Assembly: GCA_033065855.1 (NCBI GenBank)
Contig: JAVXUO010000724.1
Coordinates: 90,101 to 154,100 of the forward strand
DNA: 64,000 nt
Reading direction: 5' to 3'
DNA from: Escallonia rubra
Taxonomy: Eukaryota; Streptophyta; Magnoliopsida; Escalloniales; Escalloniaceae
In this document: positions 1-12,057 of the stretch, one piece after another
Numbering within the stretch: the first letter of the stretch is position 1
How the letters are laid out: each line of letters opens with the position of its first letter
Program-made: the position numbers and the translations under genes
The notes under the pieces: model-generated
What the model was told of the DNA's origin: nothing
The model's input: only the letters and a program-made list of their open reading frames with translations
Databases searched by the model: none

Positions 1-618
1 AACTCAAAAAAGCACTAGCAGGACATGGTCACTAAGGACTCAAAGGCATAAGCTTTCTGCAGTCTGCACCAGTCCGAGCAACTATAATACTGCACATGCC
101 CTTCTAATACAGGTCTCGTGTATACCACCACTAAATCACTTCACCATTGTACAACAACTTGGAGACACCTGTAATTTATTTACTTATCTAGCTTATGCCA
201 TAGACATGTTTTTAGAAAAGGGAAATAGCACAAGGGGAGATTATGGCCTAACCGCGAAAAGAATATGGCAAACACAAACCAAGAAGGCCTAAGAGGAAAA
301 GGGCCGCTCTATCATGAGTATCGGCCCCTTTGAGACCCTTTTTTGTCTATGAACACGAATACTAAAACGGGCTACCAATCTAATGACAAAGAATATCGTG
401 CAATCGTCATATAAGTCGATGATATTTGGTTTAAGCTCCAAGCTAGTTATTAATTGCAGGGTATATTGTAAGACCCTCAATATATCTTTTCTATTCCTAC
501 CTTCATCTCTCTGCTTGGTGCTTTTCACATTTTTTTTTCCTCTCGTTGATAAAGCTTTTTCGGTAAATTATTTTTTCTTTTATCCTGTTGATATTAATGT
601 TTAAATGCTATTTCACAG
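1..618. other. Intron or upstream sequence, no exon seen
   Basis: I see no coding exon here. The downstream LYM2-like exons need earlier exons encoding a signal peptide and LysM modules. Those must lie before base 1, so this stretch is most likely part of an intron that ends at the CAG acceptor at 616-618. Confidence 0.5.
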
Positions 619-1667
619 CTTGTACATCAATAGTAAGCAATAGCTCGATGGACTACCCTCTACTTGTTCCTAATGGAACTTACATCTTCACAGCTACCAA
701 CTGTGTAAAGTGCAACTGTGATGCTGCAAACAACATGGTGTAAGGCCATCATTTGACAACCATTTTCTCTTGTTTTTAGGCATATTCTTAGCTTCATGAA
801 TCTGATATGACCTTGTGTCTTTTTCTCCTGAATTTCTCAGACTGCACTGCGAGCCGTCCCACATTAATTCTTCCAGCTGGCAATCGTGTCCATCAATGCA
901 ATGTCAGGGTGCAGACAATCTATACCTTGGTAACAGCACGGCTTCAACTTGTAATCGCACGACCTGTGGTTATGCTGGTTTCCTAAATAACCAAACCATC
1001 CTTGCAAATGCTGTTGTAGAATCCACTTGTTCAGGTAAGATGCATCTAACAGTTTTCTTTTCCAAGCTTCAATATAGAACAGCTAGTTGAAGAACTAGGT
1101 GGTGACTGGTGATGTTCTATTGGCCTCTAAACATATAAACGCACATTAATAAGATAGGTTCAAAGCTGACCTCTTTTCCTGTTTTAAGCCCAACCCTTTG
1201 TAGTAAGTTATCCCTCATGTTAACTTTCCTGAGTTTATGGGAAATTAGTAGGCACCAAGTAGGAGAGTAACCATGTTTTCTCTTCCGTTCTGTCTTCGAG
1301 ACGGGGATTACAGATGTTCCATCGATGTGGATTGAACTTCTGTATTAATCGTACTCAATTTGAAGGTTTTTGCAGCATAGATGACATTGTCTCAAATGCA
1401 TGTTATGCTACCGTGTAGCTTCTACTCCTTGATGCCACCAAAATGATATCAGGAGAGAAAGATGGTGTTATCACTAATCCATTGAAATTATGCACCATAA
1501 ATGCAATACCTATCCAGTTAGGCATGCACTAACTAGAAACTTGTTTTTGTTGTTGGAAAACAGTTTCTGAAAGCAGTGCGACAAAGTTCAGTACGCAAGC
1601 TTGGAGGTGGAACTTCCTTCTCATTTTTGTCCAATTGGTGCTGTTTTCTCTTCATCTTTCTCTATAG
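619..1667 (+). CDS. LYM2: LysM-domain GPI-anchored protein, CEBiP/LYM2-like, C-terminal part
   Basis: Three exons join in frame: 619-739, 841-1034 and 1564-1667 (TAG stop at 1665-1667). Visible peptides are YPLLVPNGTYIFTATNCVKC, a Cys-rich stretch with CPSMQCQGADNLYLGNS and CNRTTCGYAG, then a hydrophobic tail (WRWNFLLIFVQLVLFSLHLSL region) ending the protein. In this family the LysM ectodomain binds chitin oligomers at the plasma membrane or plasmodesmata and works with LysM receptor kinases such as CERK1. The C-terminal hydrophobic segment after a small-residue Ser-rich stretch fits a GPI-attachment signal. The NCVKC motif and the tail resemble LYM2/CEBiP more than LYM1/LYM3. The 5' exons are outside the window, so it cannot be said whether the gene is intact. 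The frame is open and all splice sites are canonical, which favours a live gene. Confidence 0.85.
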
Positions 1668-2870
1668 ATGTCTGTGAATTCCAGAGGAATATCAATGGCT
1701 GTAGGATGGGAGCATATTGTCGTAAGGTCATGTAATTTTTTCTCTTTTCCCTGTACTATTTTCTGTCTCTTAATTGTGGTTTTATAGGCATAAGCAAGAT
1801 CTTGGCTACAAATGTAACATCCACGATATTCGGGGACCGAGTTCAAAAATCGCGTGCGTTAAGTATAAATTTTTTTGTCAAAATCCAGGTTGGTCAAAGG
1901 TCATCCACCTTGGAAGGAAAGTTTAGGCATTGTAATAGGCCATTACTCTTATTAGTTCCCTTGTGCACACAGCCAGCACATTTTTGAACAACATTAGTAA
2001 ATATGCTTAGTAAGCAAACTGGACGGTAGGATGGCTGCTCGGAACATTAGTTGATCTTGCCTGGAAATCGGACAATAGCGTGGCACATTCGAAACTAGTA
2101 GAGGCATTAGTGGGTCTCAGGAAGCTTTGGAGTTTCGAACTGAAACTATCCGAAGTTTGGAGTAATTCATTGCTGGTATTCTACCATTTCGAAAGTTTGT
2201 TATTGCTTCATCGCAAAGAGGCCCAGCCCCGGACAATTTCTAAAGGAAGCCATTAAATGCATGCAATTCAAAGGAATCGCTTACGCTCATCAGATTTCGT
2301 TAATATTTCTTTTGGAATTTAAGCAAGAGAATTGCATTAATCAGATTTCAACTTAAAAGCAACGATAAGATTCATTTTACTTTTGGCAGTGAGATGTTTC
2401 TCTCACACATGCTGCTGCCGCAAACTGGCCCATAGTCAAGGGCTGTTTGCTGCAGCACTGAGAGCTTGCAATAGGATCAATCCCAACACATTACATAAGA
2501 TCACATCATCCCTGAATTTGTTCACACGAAAACTCCATGAGTTTGATCACTTTTAAGTTTTAAGTTACATAATGCAACATCAAGCCGATAGCAGGATGAC
2601 TCCAGGTTACATTATAAACCCTATAACTAGATCAGAATAACCTGTCTGAATTTGCTACCCTGCGCATATATGACTGTATGATAGTGATTATGGTTGGCTG
2701 TGAATTAAAACCGAGGTTCTCTTGTTGCGGTAGTATTGTGCTTCCCATGGGTACTAAGCCTTCAAGTGTACTGGGTGAAGCTACAGAAGGGTAGAAATAA
2801 CCAAACCAAATCAAGTCAAACCCCAATTTAACATAATATAATTCAATAAATTGGAAGTTCAAAGCCCACC
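1668..2870. other. Intergenic, no gene recognised
   Basis: This holds the 3' flank of the LYM2-like gene and AT-rich spacer. The short open frames here have no recognisable motifs or matching splice sites. Confidence 0.4.
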
Positions 2871-2879
2871 GGTCGAAAT

Positions 2880-4040
2880 CCCATTCGAACCAATCTCTGC
2901 CCCTCCATTAGGATTTCGCAATTTTTGTTCTGCTTCATGATGAATGATATTTCCTGCTGTTTCCTTTCGTAGGTATGTGCACAACTCAAGCCAGAAAGTC
3001 ATTTCCTTTTCAATGACACCACAACATACCCAAACTCCACTTTGCTTTTGATTTAAAATCTAAGACGCGTGTTCGTCATACATCATCAAGCCCAAGGCTT
3101 CAGGCAAAACATATCACAATACCCTTCTGATACTCGACTAAACAGTCTAAACTTCCCATTCCTGTTTTCTCAAAAAGACAATGCAATATCTAGATGGAAA
3201 GCAAATGACAAGTACATTTCTTCGACAGCAACAAAAAAGAGGAAAACTTTTGGTGGATCGAAGCAACCAAAGGTTTAAGGATCCATACTTTAAGGATGTT
3301 GCCAATTCGACCTAGGACTAACAAAATCAGTCCCATGATAACCGACAAAGCGTAAATCGCCAAACTTACCATAAGTTACATACCTATAAGGTTTGTAGCA
3401 TCTAATAAAAATGCAGCGGAGGCACGCATGGCTGGGCGGTCTCAGAATGTATGGCTGGTGATGATGCCTAGCACGTTTCCTGGGCTGCGGGTCTGTAGAT
3501 TCCTTCACTTTGCTTCTCCATGGTACATGTTTAAAAATAGCAACAGATAAAGACTAAACGAATAGCTCTTTCATAGCTCTATTCAATAAATATACGTAAT
3601 GTAGAAAGGGAAAAAACCCAGGTACACAAAAATCAACAGAAAAGAAAGCCCTCAAGTATCGCGCACCCAGACTAGAACCCAGCCTCTCTTGCAACATGGT
3701 TCAAACCCAATAAAAATGCTACTTCACTTCTAGAAGAAACTCATTCCCAAAATAAAGCAAGACGCCAACTCTTGCAGGCCTGCTTATTCCTCTCAAACAA
3801 ATAGACCACAGAGACATATAGGATCCATCCACAGACTCAAGTGCGACATCTGAACAGGTCTGATAAAGATGCGAAATTTAAGAGGATAATTATCAAAGTG
3901 GAGAACAGTTTGTAGACATCCCAAATAGCGATGAGGACAGTCAGCGGCGAAGCCACATGCATCTTAAGGTGGGCGATTGCCCACCATGGATTTGGAAGAA
4001 ATGCCACTAACAACACTACTAAAAATCAGGATAACGTGTG
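2880..4040. repeat. Diverged tandem duplication, copy 1
   Basis: This segment is collinear with 4495-6020. Shared landmarks in order are: the stretch starting GCCCCTCCATTAGGATTTC (copy 2 has GCCCCTTCATTAGAGGATTTC); a CTGCTTCAT-rich stretch followed by a pyrimidine-AG then GTA; AAGCAAATGACAAGTACATTTC; a reverse-strand peptide ESTDPQPRKRARH; and the end GACAGTCAGCGGCGAAGCC. The reverse-strand peptides of the two copies, KESTDPQPRKRARH and EESTDLQPRKRARH, are alike. I do not recognise them. The duplicated unit may be a gene fragment or an unknown repeat. Confidence 0.7.
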
Positions 4041-4494
4041 AGTGAGTATTGCTCACTTTGTACAATAAAATCATTATGGGACCTTTATGTGAGTTCATGT
4101 CAACGTACTTCCTCGTACTCTAATTGGTAACGGGGTGATGCGAGCTAACCTTGGCATATAATAACTCTAAGACCGGTGTTAATGTAGCAAAAAGTTTGGA
4201 CATGGTTTCATCCTACACCCTCATGTCATCGTGCAAATCCAATCTTAAGAGAGATGTCTTGTCGCTGTTGCACTTTTAGCCACAAAACATGGGGTGAAAA
4301 AGCATAGTGGGGTGAGACAATAGACGTCCCCATTTTATAATGATCTACATTTTCTTCTTAAAAAAGATTATTTTTAACCCGGCGTGTGAAAAAATGACTA
4401 TTTTCTTCTTAAAAATAGATGTCCACCTTTTATAATCACTTACATTTTATAATCATTTAACTTCTATTATATATGTAGTAAAGCCATTAGAAAC

Positions 4495-6020
4495 CTCAGC
4501 AACTCTCTGCCCCTTCATTAGAGGATTTCCTAATTTTTTTTTGTTCTGCTTCATATCGAGTGATTTTTCCTGTTGATGTTTCCTCTCTCAGGTAACTGCA
4601 ATTCAAGCCATAAAGTCGTGTCTTTCCTAACAATAGGACAATACAAAATTGCAACTAGATCGTATATGCGCCCCAATTTATCTGCCATTAGTTTAAACCA
4701 AAGTCACTTGTTCATCAGCTTGGAGTTCCGGGATTCTTAAACATTATCAATCGGCAAAACATTTCGATAATACACTTCTGATACTCAACCACAGAGTCCA
4801 GACTGGCCATTCCTGTTTTTTAAAGGAAAGCCGACGGAAAGCAAAAGTCAAAGACATTTCTCTCACAGCAACAAAGAAGCAGCAGCCAAGAAAAGTAAAA
4901 GATATAGTACCACGTTCATTAGACAGAATTGTTCATTTAAAGAAAAAAGAAAATTTTGCTTTTTTTTCCTGAGAAAGAATTTGTTTCTGCCTTGTAAGCC
5001 AACTTTTCCCTCACAAAAGATAATGTGAGACCAGCATGGGACGTTCCATCACATTTCCCAACTTTTGGTGGACTGAACCAACAAACGGTCTCAGGATCCA
5101 TACTTGGAGGAATTTGCCAATTCAACCTAGAACTAACAAAATCAGTGCGCATCATACCCGAAAACGGGTATAAACAGCAATAGCCACAAAATAAAGAGCG
5201 AAAAGAGAATCCTTACGAGATTTATCAATGAATGATTTCTGTGGTCCAGTGATAATGGTGTAAAATCGAGTGAATCACCAAACATACCACGCTTGAGGCT
5301 CAGAAAAACTACAGAAGAGTTTCATTGCGTACCTGTAACGTTTGTAGCATTTACTTACAATACAGCGGATGGCTGGGCTGTCTCACAATTTAGGGCTGGT
5401 GATAATGCTGGTGTTTCATGTGTAGAGGCAGGTAATTTTACCACCTCAGCCATAACCTGCTTCATATGCCTAGCACGTTTCCTGGGCTGCAGGTCTGTAG
5501 ATTCCTCCACTTCTGCCGTATGCTTCTTCTCCGTGGTAAATCTGTTTAAAAATAACAACAGATAGCAATTAAACGTTATTACCTCATTCATGTCTCTGAA
5601 TTAATATATAGACGCAATGTAGAAAGGGGGAAAACCCCATGCACACAGAGATTAACAGAACAGGGAACCCTCAAGGATCCCGCACCCAAACTAGAGGACC
5701 TCATATAAACTCCCAGCCTGCCTTGCAACATGGAGCAAACCCAATGAGAAGCTACTTCACTTCTAGAACAAACTCATTCCCGTAATAAAGCAAGAAGCCA
5801 CCCCTTTGCAGGCCTGCTTATTCCTCTCAATAAATAGACCACTGAGACATATACGATCCATACTCAACACTCAAGTGCAATATCTGAACGGTCTGAAACT
5901 GATGCAGAATTTAATTGTAGACATAACAAATAGAGATGAAGACAGTCAGCCGCGGAGCCACATGCATCTTAAGATATGTCACTGATGCTACTAAAAATCA
6001 GGATGAAGTGTGAGATTAGT
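4495..6020. repeat. Diverged tandem duplication, copy 2
   Basis: This is the second copy of the unit at 2880-4040, with insertions and deletions, ending at GACAGTCAGCCGCGGAGCC near 5940. On the minus strand it carries a longer open stretch (5355-5591) with AEVEESTDLQPRKRARH, plus a second piece (4937-5155) with FVSSRLNW, paralleling FVSPRSNW in copy 1. If these are exons of a minus-strand gene, it is unrecognised. No start codon or complete splice chain could be built. Confidence 0.65.
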
Positions 6021-6199
6021 GCTTAATTACTCTTCTTTCAAGCGTGTTCAGGTTTGAATATAAATGTGGTGAAGAGTGAAATAATTCCAATCCGGGATGT
6101 TTTAGAAGTGCATGCTCTTGCAGGAGCATATGGTTGTAGGGTGCAGACTTCACCTTTTACTTTTTTAAGTCTTCCTCTGGGGCTTTCGTTTGATATTTA

Positions 6200-7090
6200 G
6201 AATCTGGTAATTGAGTGTTATTACAGAAAGCAACTTGGAAGAAATCATCTCTCTCCAAAGGAGGTCAGATGAAATTAATCAAAAGTACTTTATCGAGTTT
6301 GCCGACTTATTTTGTGTCTTTTTCGTGATACCTGTTGCAGTAGCGAAGAGGTTGGAAAAGTTGGAGCCTGTGGTTTTGTGGGAAGGGGAGTCCAAGGAGA
6401 AAATATATTTAGTTAATTGGGAGGCAGTGTGCAATCCAATGCAGATGTGGGGTTTGGGAGTGAAGTAGTTGGTATCTTTTAATGCTGCCTTTCTTAGGGA
6501 AGTCGTTATGGCGATATTTGCCGGAAAGAGATGTGAGGCTTGTGGGGCAAGGAGCCGACGCTTGGCCCTTTGTTTCCCTGGAGAGCAGTTTGGCGGTCTT
6601 CGGTAACTCTTAGGCTCTGCTTAGTGTCTGCGTTTTGGTGTGGGAAGCAGCAAGGGATTCTACTCTCTTACAGGGGGACAACTTGAGGAAAATGAGGAAG
6701 GTTTACGTGAACTGGTGCTTCATGGGCAAGAAGGCTGTTTAGTCAGTAGCACATCTTCTGCTGTACTGCCCTGTTGTTAGTGAGCTTTGGGATCTTGTAT
6801 TCAGCCTTTTGCGGGTCTATTGGGTTTTGGCTTGTTCGGTTCTGAATCTTCTCAAGGCATGGTCTTGCATAAGAAGAGGTGGAGTGCAGTACAAATTGTG
6901 GGAGCTTATTCCCTCGTGCGTGTTTTGGTGTATTGGGGAGGGAAAGGAATGCTAGCGCTTTGAGGGTGTGGAGATATCCCTGGAGAATCTTAAAGACTTT
7001 TTTCGTCTAGGCTTGCTTTCTGGGGTAAGGAAAAACCCGATTTCAGTGATGCCTTTTGTGCTTTTCTGTGTTGCTTTTTGAGGTCTATAG
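6200..7090 (+). mobile_element. LINE (L1-type) non-LTR retrotransposon 3' fragment, degenerate
   Basis: The open stretch 6211-6468 carries IPVAVAKRLEKL and EKIYLVNWEAVCNPMQMWGLG, the region that follows the reverse-transcriptase core in plant LINE ORF2. After a stop and frameshifts come FNAAFLREVVMAIF and then, near 6710-6790, NWCFMGKKAV and SVAHLLLYCPVVSELWDLVF, a decayed zinc-finger-RVT domain. The order matches the C-terminal end of LINE ORF2. Several in-frame stops and frameshifts show it is dead. The catalytic FADD region is not present, so it looks 5'-truncated, as is usual for LINE insertions. The C-run at about 7120 follows it. Confidence 0.85.
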
Positions 7091-7099
7091 GTAATTAAT

Positions 7100-7915
7100 T
7101 TTGTAATCATCAACCCCCCCCCCCCCCTTCTCCCGCGCTTTCTAAATATTACTTATCTGAAACAAAACCAAAAAACCGGTAGGTTTGTTGGACTATTAGG
7201 AATTTACTGCTATTGTAACCTTAACTACACAGTATATTCTCAAAACAATCTTCGGCATCTGGATGCAATCATGTCTAATTTGATTGTACTGCATGCGACT
7301 AATACTCTTATGTTTCCAAACAAACGTCCAAATTCTCAAATGATAAATCTAGAACCCCCCGAAAACTTTCATAATACACTTCTATAGTTTCCAAACCAGC
7401 ACCATATGCTGAAAGTATTTGGTACTTTTTGATGGTGTTGTGATAGTGTGTGTGTGTGTACTTCATTATTGCTATTATTTGGCCTATCCTAGGTACACCA
7501 GAATCCCTCTCTGACTCCTGGGACTTCAGCAACAAAGTTGGAGTTCAACTAGCTAGAAGTGGGATGAATTTACCAATTTAGAGAAGACTGCCTTCAGTGG
7601 GATGAGACTTGAGAGTGCAACACTATCAAATTCTGCAAGATTGGCATGAAATTTCGCTTACCTATGGCTGCTCTTATCTAGATCATGTCTTTTCACAAAG
7701 CTAGAACTTTAGTCACTGATACACCCTTTGGCAGCAGATGAGGTAGTACTGAGTATTAAGGAAATTTTGTATTGTCAATAAGTTCCGACATGTGCGATGC
7801 CTGTAACTAGTCTGTACTTAAATTTGAACCATTTTGAACACCTAGAGTAAAAGGAATCCCTTCAAGCCAGCTATTTTCATCTGCGTGAGCGAAGGGTATC
7901 TCAGGAATATTCTAT
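7100..7915. other. Intergenic, nothing recognised
   Basis: AT-rich spacer with a poly-C tract near 7116-7130 and a short GT microsatellite near 7447-7460. It also includes the 3' flank of the minus-strand kelch-like gene. Confidence 0.4.
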
Positions 7916-7920
7916 TTAGT

Positions 7921-9069
7921 TCAGTCCAAGCGGTTATTTCCGCGGGAGCCCATATGGGGTGCATGATCCCAGCCATAGCGAACAACACAAACGCCCCTTT
8001 CATCACCGAGATTAGACACAAAGATGTCTTCTACCCTCGCCAGGGGGATGGTAAGAATGTCGCCAACAGGTATTTTATCGTAAGATCCTTTGGGGGCTGA
8101 TCTGCCCTTATGAGCTATTAGGCATTCTGGTTCAGGACCATAAGGTCGAAAAGCACAGTAATCAGCTCTGCCAATGTCGGGGTAGTATTCGGGGGAACAT
8201 GCAATGTAGGCCCCGAGTGGGCCAAAGAAGGTGGCTGTGTTCCGGAAGGGCAATCTGATACGAGTGCTAAGACCAGGACCAGGACCAGGAGAAGAACACT
8301 CTATACTTGTCCAAATAGATTCTGAGACATGGTACGAAAACACGCCCTCGCCTAAAGTAGCTAAAAGGATGACATTATTGTCCTTGATAATGGCATGCGA
8401 GTTTATACGATAACCAGTAACCGTAGCCAAGAGAGGAGACCTCTCGACGCGAGAAACAGGAGGCTGAGGAAGTGAAGTCCAGCGGCTCGTGGGCTCACGT
8501 CCGGAATGGAAGAATTGGACGTCCAGAGCCTCGAAATCGTGGGAAGTGAGCTCGTGGCCGATTACAAAACATCTCCAGGTCTCCTTCACGTCGGGGTCGC
8601 GGTCGTCCCACACGCCGCGAATAGGACCAACTACGGTCGGGTCGAACTTAGGATACACCATGGGAGAAGCTTGCTTGACTGAACAGGTGACAGTATCGTA
8701 GACCGTAACGTCTTTAAGAATTAGCCCTCTCCTGCCACCAAACATGTATATGAGATGTCCAATCGCGACGTAGCCCCTGCGCACAGGATAATGATCGAAG
8801 CTGAAGCTGATTACGGGCTTCGGCAGAGCAGTTGGTGGACTCAGTGACGGAAACGCTTTTTCCGGAGCTCCAGGGCCGACCTCGATGGGGTATATCTTAC
8901 ACGCGTGATCGCCTTGGGCAAACTCCAATACCAGGTATAGCACGCATTTTTTTGTAACAACCTTCTCTTCTTCTTTTTCCGATGAAGCCGACCGCCTGAA
9001 TTGCAAACAGGGGTCAGTTTCTTCCTCGTTCACCGGAGGGACCACTAACGTCGCCGCACCAACACTCAT
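7921..9069 (-). CDS. Intronless kelch-like beta-propeller protein, 382 aa
   Basis: A single uninterrupted frame from the ATG at 9067-9069 to the stop at 7921. The middle holds one good kelch blade: VAIGHLIYMFGG, a short spacer, VTVYDTVTCSVKQASPM, then the substrate-loop-like VVGPIRG. A second weaker blade has WTSLPQPP, and LLATLGEGVFSYHVSESIW follows. A Gly-Pro repeat (SSPGPGPGL) comes from a small in-frame repeat at about 8272-8291. There is no F-box at the N-terminus and no signal peptide or membrane segment. Large families of divergent kelch/DUF1618-DUF1668-like plant proteins look like this; their functions are mostly unknown. Upstream on the minus strand are a TATA-like ATATATATT (about 9131-9139), a telo-box and a CACGTG G-box. 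The intact frame over 1.1 kb suggests a functional gene or a recent retrocopy. Confidence 0.8.
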   Translation of the reverse strand: MSVGAATLVVPPVNEEETDPCLQFRRSASSEKEEEKVVTKKCVLYLVLEFAQGDHACKIYPIEVGPGAPEKAFPSLSPPTALPKPVISFSFDHYPVRRGYVAIGHLIYMFGGRRGLILKDVTVYDTVTCSVKQASPMVYPKFDPTVVGPIRGVWDDRDPDVKETWRCFVIGHELTSHDFEALDVQFFHSGREPTSRWTSLPQPPVSRVERSPLLATVTGYRINSHAIIKDNNVILLATLGEGVFSYHVSESIWTSIECSSPGPGPGLSTRIRLPFRNTATFFGPLGAYIACSPEYYPDIGRADYCAFRPYGPEPECLIAHKGRSAPKGSYDKIPVGDILTIPLARVEDIFVSNLGDERGVCVVRYGWDHAPHMGSRGNNRLD

Positions 9070-9091
9070 CCTTGCGGTGAAGGTGGATGTA

Positions 9092-9157
9092 GGGGTTAGG
9101 GTTTGTTCAAAATTTTGATCGCTTGGGGATAATATATATGTCTAGAGAGTCCACGTG
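9092..9157 (-). promoter_or_regulatory. Promoter elements of kelch-like gene: telo-box, TATA, G-box
   Basis: Reading the minus strand toward the ATG, a CACGTG G-box (9152-9157) is followed by an ATATATATT TATA-like stretch (about 9131-9139). Next comes AAACCCTAACCCCT (9092-9104), a plant telo-box found near start sites of housekeeping genes. Spacing to the ATG at 9069 is plausible for a short 5' leader. The motifs are seen directly; their activity is inferred. Confidence 0.5.
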
Positions 9158-9169
9158 CTTGGCTCGTGT

Positions 9170-10664
9170 ATGTAGTCGGGTTCGTAGCAACTTGTGTTTG
9201 TTTGTTTTTTTTTTTTTTTGGTTGATAATAGCAACTTGTGTTGGTTGAGTTTGGTATCCAATTACAAGAAAATACACGTGCTTTTATCGATCGAACTTTT
9301 GTTCAAGAAAAAATTGAGTTAATTGGATTGATTTCGGTTACATTAAGTTGGATTGAGTAGGTATATTTGGGTTTCAATGAGTTGATTAATACAATATTTG
9401 GGTTTCACAATAAGAAAAATGAATGAAGGTGGTATCCACATGAATGTGATGGGTGCAAGAGTGCGCTACTGCAGTGTTTTGGCTCCGATATCATTTACAA
9501 ACAACTGCAAGTTATGGTAGAAGGATTTGTGGTTATTCATTATATGGGGCATGTATATTTAATTTCATGTATATTTTTGTTTTAGACAATATTTTTTTAA
9601 TGACTTTTTATTTTTTTGTTACTTATAGATCCAAGCTAGTTGTGAATATTTTCAGGGGATTGACCAACTTATAGGCCTAAGGGGTAGAGAGTTGGTCTCC
9701 AATTTGCTCAATCGCACTACCAGGCCTGAGAAAGTGTTAGCCGTTACACGTGGGAAGGCAAGACTGTACATGATGGCGTTAGTAGCAAGTTGGGTACCGT
9801 TGATGCTTGTGATAAGAAGATTTAATTGATGTTGACAATGGTTTGATGTATTGAAGCTCTTCGATTTTAGTATGTTAAGCATTACTTCAGTTTTGGCCCG
9901 TTTTATGCAATAAAATTGTTGTTAGGCTTTGTATGTTAAGCATTTTTGTAACTTATAAATGTTGTTAGTGGAGTATTTTATAACCTAAGCACTCCGAAAT
10001 TAATGAAATTAGTGGAAATTTGCAAATGCACAATTGTTGTTTTTGATTCCTACTTGACTCTTTAAAGTGCAGAGAAGCAGCAACGTGTGTGCCTGCATGT
10101 GTGCTTGTGCGTGTATGTGTGCAAGCGTGTTTGTTTGTGTAAGTTGTTGCAGTTCTATAAGTACCTAATTGCGCATATTGCGACCGTATAACTTCTGTGA
10201 ACGAACACTTCAAAGTGTGAAGATAAAAAACTAGCATAAATTATTCTTACTTCAATAAGCGAGGAAGTATGGAGATTAATACACGATCATAACAAAATTA
10301 ACTTGATTATCTCAAACCGCATATTGATGATCTCAATACCGAACGCACATTGCATTTTTTAGATAAGGATTAGCGCTTGGCTTGAGTGGAGAAGGAAAAA
10401 GGACATGGAAGGGACATAAAAAGTAATGTTAAATGATAAAGTCATTTCTTCATATTGATTATCTCAAAAGGCACGTTTCAAGCTCGTGTATATCACGCTA
10501 TGTCAATTTATACTATTTTCTTAGCAATTACTACAAAAGCAACTTATATGGGTCATTTGCAACAATTGAAACCTTACATGTGTTTTTGGAACCGAGACAA
10601 CCCAGTAGTGGTTACTTCACAATGGCCGAAGAATATAGACTTACCTCTTGTTTTTTTTACAACA
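9170..10664. other. Intergenic spacer, nothing recognised
   Basis: AT-rich, with a T-run at about 9207-9219 and a degenerate GTGT/TGCG-rich stretch at 10085-10141 that reads as an imperfect dinucleotide microsatellite. No exon-like stretches. Confidence 0.4.
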
Positions 10665-10672
10665 CCTTAATT
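10665..10672. repeat. Target-site duplication of hAT-like element, left
   Basis: CCTTAATT directly abuts the left TIR. Its partner is CCTTTATT at 20573-20580 (7 of 8 bases the same). The single mismatch suggests an old insertion. Confidence 0.75.
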
Positions 10673-11739
10673 TAGAGATGTTAAAAGGGTCGGGCTGGTC
10701 CGGCCCGGCCCTCCAGTAAACAGTAGCGGCCCTAAAATAAAGGGTTTTGGACCTGGGCTTGGACTAGGCCGAGGTTTCACCCAAAACAGCCCGGGTCAGG
10801 CCTGGCCCGAAAAGCCTGATTTTTTGCCCGACCCGAAAAACCCAAATTCAGCCCGAAATTGGCCCGGTTTTGGCCCTATTTTAGGCCTTTTTATGGCCCT
10901 AAAGTGGGCTGGCCCATTTTATTTCAAAAATTGTTTTCCCTCCCCTTTTCCCCCCAACGGCCATATTCTTTATTGTTTTCTTTAATATCTATGTTTTTCT
11001 CTAATATCTATGTTTTCTTTGATATGATTTTGGATATTGATCACTCAGGTCTATGCAAATTTTTGTCCGCCTAAGAATTCTTTATTGTTTTATCCATCAA
11101 ATCTTAGCTTTTTTATTAATCTTTGTTCCTAACCTATTCGGATCGTACCCAAGGGCACACTAGGGGTCCCGCTTCGCACGAACACGTCGACATTGTCAAC
11201 AGTCAATTTTCCAACGGATCAAACCAGTCAGCCCCCGCGCACCCAAGACACGTGTTTTTCTTGCTTCACGCGCTTCATGCGCGACTTAGACATTTTATTT
11301 TACATCAACGTGACGCACGGGAGCACGATCGTCACGCCGCGACCACCCGAGCACCTTGTCACCAAAAACGTCGACGGACGACGCAATCGGAGCAACGGGG
11401 TCAAGGGGCAAAGGCCTTGGCCAACCCCATGGGGTCGGCCTCGGCCTCCCCCAAGGCCATGGGGTCTGCCTCCGCTTCCCATGAGGGGTTGGCCTTGGCC
11501 TTCCCCCCCTGGTTCTTCACTTTTCGTGCAAAGTCCTTTTCACACTTTGTTCCCTTCGTATGCTTTGTACGTAACCTTGGCACCTTGTTCGTCACATGGG
11601 TACGACTCTCGTCGTCACGATCGTCGTGACACAACTTTCGGATTTGCCTTTTCTCATCAAAACACCTACCGTCGGTGCGCCCAAAGTTCCTAAAAGGGGG
11701 GAGTGGCCTTGGCCTCTCTTCATGGGAGTTGGCCATTGG

Positions 11740-11835
11740 CCTTGGCCACCCCCTAGGGTCGGCCTCAGCCTTCCCAAGGGGTCGGCCTCGGCCTTCCCAA
11801 GGGGTCGGCCTCGGCCTCCCCAAGGGTGGTGGCCT
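11740..11835 (+). repeat. Short GGTCGGCCTCGGCC repeats in 5' LTR
   Basis: Several near-identical 22-24-bp units of the form GGGGTCGGCCTCGGCCT plus TCCCCAA. The matching block in the 3' LTR is at about 18067-18150 with CACC in place of TCCC. Isolated related units recur at 11425-11490, 14888-14930 and 15072-15105. Confidence 0.75.
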
Positions 11836-12057
11836 TGGCTTTCCCCTCCCGCGCGCATTTGTTGTCTTGAGTCTTTGCACCCTCGCGACGTCCATCGTGG
11901 ATCAACCTCCCGACGTCCGTTCGTCCATCAACCTCCCGACGTCCGTTCGTGCATCAACCTCGCGACGTCCGTCGTGCATCAACCTCCCGACGTCCGTCGT
12001 GCATCAACCTCGCGACGTCCGTCGTGTATCAACCTCTCGACGTACGTCATTCATCAA

